Origin: Anaerolineales bacterium
Lineage (GTDB): Bacteria; Chloroflexota; Anaerolineae; Anaerolineales; E44-bin32
Direction: 5' to 3'
DNA length: 6,741 nt
NCBI GenBank assembly: GCA_030606845.1
Contig: JAUWFP010000122.1
Span: 1 to 6,741, forward strand
In this document: piece after piece, positions 5,642 to 6,741 of the stretch
How positions within the stretch are numbered: position 1 is the first letter of the stretch
How the letters are laid out: each line of letters begins with the position of its first letter
Translations under genes and position numbers: made by a program
Notes under the pieces: model-generated
The model's input: the letters and a program-made list of their open reading frames with translations, nothing else
What the model was told of the DNA's origin: nothing
Database searches by the model: none

Positions 5642-6073
5642 ATGATGGCACAACACTCACTATTTGCAGGTCTGGTTGTTGATGAAGATGACAGGGGGGT
5701 AGATATCGTTCTTGTTGGCGGAGAGTCATTTTATGTCGTCGATGACGACGGTTTCCTCCGCCATATCGAAAGTGAGCACGTCGATCGGCAGGTCCTCGAT
5801 CAGTTGCAGGAGATGGTAAAGGGGCACGAGGACATCATCAGTGAGGGAACGATGAAGATGATCGGTCAGGAGGACATTTTCACGAAGGCTGCGATCGAAA
5901 CGTCACTTCAAAACATGGATGCCCAATTTGATGCTTTGCTCCAGAGCGGTTTACCCGAGGACATGCGCGCGTATCTGGGGATGATGGGGTTCCGGGTTGT
6001 GATAAACGTTCATGGTGAGGTCCTGCGCGTTGAGCAGCCTGGAGCAGGGACAGATCCGGGCGAAGAATATTAA
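5642..6073 (+). CDS. Acidic hypothetical protein of 143 aa
   Basis: I do not recognise this family. The start is the first of two adjacent ATGs, with AGGGTG (5629-5634) seven bases upstream. The protein is strongly acidic, about 29 Asp/Glu against 9 Lys/Arg, and has no cysteine, signal peptide or membrane segment, so it is probably cytoplasmic. The N-terminal part (about 7-40) alternates hydrophobic and acidic residues like beta strands, with VDIVLVGGESFYVVDDDG. The middle (about 43-110) looks mainly helical, with amphipathic stretches around VDRQVLDQLQEMVKG and AAIETSLQNMDAQFDALL. A last strand pair (GFRVVINVHGEVLRVEQ) precedes a short loose acidic tail. Spacing, ribosome site and codon use support a real gene. 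It is followed after 110 bp by a thioredoxin-TPR gene in the same direction, and a shared sequence motif upstream of both hints at common control. Function unknown. Confidence 0.8.
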   Translation: MMAQHSLFAGLVVDEDDRGVDIVLVGGESFYVVDDDGFLRHIESEHVDRQVLDQLQEMVKGHEDIISEGTMKMIGQEDIFTKAAIETSLQNMDAQFDALLQSGLPEDMRAYLGMMGFRVVINVHGEVLRVEQPGAGTDPGEEY

Positions 6074-6122
6074 CCAAGCAGCACGTCAATATTGATGCAG
6101 CAAAACCAGAAAGAAATCGAGG

Positions 6123-6156
6123 CGCTAACAGAACGCTAACGAGTGTGTAGTAGTAT
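6123..6156 (+). promoter_or_regulatory. Direct-repeat operator and -10 for the thioredoxin-like gene
   Basis: Two identical CGCTAAC heptamers (6123-6129 and 6134-6140) are spaced 11 bp start to start, one helical turn. Ten bases after the second comes TAGTAT (6151-6156), a fair -10 hexamer. Two 7-bp repeats with a 4-bp gap placed in lieu of a -35 is the layout used by OmpR/PhoB-family response regulators. That comparison is inference. Transcription would start near 6163, giving a leader of about 20 bases that contains the AGGAG ribosome site. Confidence 0.4.
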
Positions 6157-6172
6157 CTTCGTGAATCGAAAG

Positions 6173-6177
6173 AGGAG
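6173..6177 (+). promoter_or_regulatory. Ribosome binding site that decides a TTG start
   Basis: AGGAG stands six bases before TTG at 6184-6186. An in-frame TAG at 6151-6153 closes the frame upstream, and no ATG or GTG falls between it and the TTG, so TTG is the only usable start upstream of the thioredoxin fold. Confidence 0.8.
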
Positions 6178-6183
6178 CACGTT

Positions 6184-6741
6184 TTGAGTTTTTCCGAGTA
6201 CATTCTAGACGTAGACGAATCGACTTTCGAGGGCGAAGTGATCCTTCGATCTCATGAAATTCCCGTCGTTGTAGATTTTTGGGCGCCATGGTGTGGCCCT
6301 TGTCGGACTCTGGGACCGCTGCTCGAGCGGTTGGCGATTGAAGCAGGGGGAAGTTTTCTCCTGGCGAGGGTTAATGTCGACGAAAACCCAGGTCTCTCTG
6401 TTCGCTATGGCGTCCAGGGTATCCCTGCGGTCAAGGCGTTTAAACAAGGTCAGGTCGAAACCGAGTTTGTGGGTGCACAGCCGGAACCGGTTGTGCGGAG
6501 TTTCATCGGCAACCTGGCGCCAACCGACGCGGAAGTTGCCGTTGAAAACGCACGCAGCTTACTCGTGACTCATCACTGGGAGCAAGCCGAAACCAGTTTC
6601 CGCGAGATTTTCGAAATGGATGAGACCAATGCGCCAGCTGCACTGGGCTTACTGGAGAGCTTGCTCATGCAGGGAAAAGGCGCAGAGGCTTTGCGCATAA
6701 TTGAGGTTTTTCCTCCCGGCAATGAATGGGCAGCTGCAGAG
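6184..6741 (+). CDS. Thioredoxin-TPR protein, CnoX/YbbN-like (3' end beyond window)
   Basis: The first 186 codons are visible, starting at TTG. Residues 1-110 form a thioredoxin domain with the conserved WAPWCGPC motif (C37, C40) and the cis-proline P81 in GIPAVK. The family's VVDFWA strand and VNVDEN segment are present. From about 115 helical TPR-like sequence begins (ARSLLVTHHWEQAETSFREI, then ALGLLESLLMQGKGAEALRII) and runs off the window. A thioredoxin fold joined to TPR repeats is the plan of CnoX (YbbN), a cytoplasmic chaperone-redoxin that guards proteins from oxidative aggregation and passes them to GroEL. E. coli CnoX has lost the CxxC activity, while some homologues keep it; here both cysteines are present, so redox activity is expected. 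No signal peptide is seen. An alternative is a plain thioredoxin with an extension of other role, since the C-terminal half is not visible. Confidence 0.9.
   Translation, partial: MSFSEYILDVDESTFEGEVILRSHEIPVVVDFWAPWCGPCRTLGPLLERLAIEAGGSFLLARVNVDENPGLSVRYGVQGIPAVKAFKQGQVETEFVGAQPEPVVRSFIGNLAPTDAEVAVENARSLLVTHHWEQAETSFREIFEMDETNAPAALGLLESLLMQGKGAEALRIIEVFPPGNEWAAAE

Noticed and set aside
6066..6093. AATATT pair after the acidic protein gene as a terminator
   Set aside because: A six-pair, all A-T stem with a 16-base loop and no T-run is too weak.

Overview
The window looks like chromosomal DNA from a member of the Chloroflexota, probably an Anaerolineae-type lineage. This is inferred from moderate GC content, extracytoplasmic proteins with Thr/Pro-rich linkers (strong in the L,D-transpeptidase, weaker in the lipoprotein) and the gene mix. 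It is not proven by a marker gene. It holds seven genes, two of them cut by the window edges. I see no rRNA, tRNA, CRISPR array, transposase or phage gene.

Left half, all on the minus strand (1-3217), in order of transcription from right to left. First is a MoeZ/MOCS3-type protein of 390 aa, an E1-like adenylyltransferase fused to a rhodanese domain, for activating sulfur-carrier proteins (2045-3217). Next is a secreted lipoprotein built from about four tandem beta-sandwich-like repeats (504-1889), probably with its own promoter overlapping the end of the first gene. Last is the receiver domain of a two-component response regulator running off the left edge (1-293). These look like three separate transcription units rather than one tight operon.

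Right half, all on the plus strand (3526-6741). A 308-bp divergent promoter region (3218-3525) contains a perfect extended -10 element facing right. It leads into a two-gene cell-wall operon with ATGA start/stop overlap: a membrane-anchored zinc N-acetylmuramoyl-L-alanine amidase, then an L,D-transpeptidase with an unusual layout of TPR-like N-terminus, one membrane segment, Thr/Pro linker and YkuD domain. One cuts stem peptides from glycan and the other makes 3-3 crosslinks or anchors proteins, so together they suggest a wall-remodelling module.

A 308-bp spacer (5334-5641) carries a perfect 28-bp palindrome that resembles dispersed palindromic repeats. It is followed by a very acidic, unrecognised 143-aa protein. 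A 110-bp gap then holds two CGCTAAC repeats spaced 11 bp apart, upstream of a -10-like hexamer. The last gene is a TTG-started thioredoxin-TPR protein of the CnoX/YbbN kind, cut by the right edge. The same GCGCTAACA 9-mer also lies upstream of the acidic gene, so these last two genes may share a regulator.

Nothing here amounts to an obvious new defence or mobile system. The most interesting points are the transpeptidase architecture, the palindrome, the shared GCGCTAACA motif, and the repeat lipoprotein.
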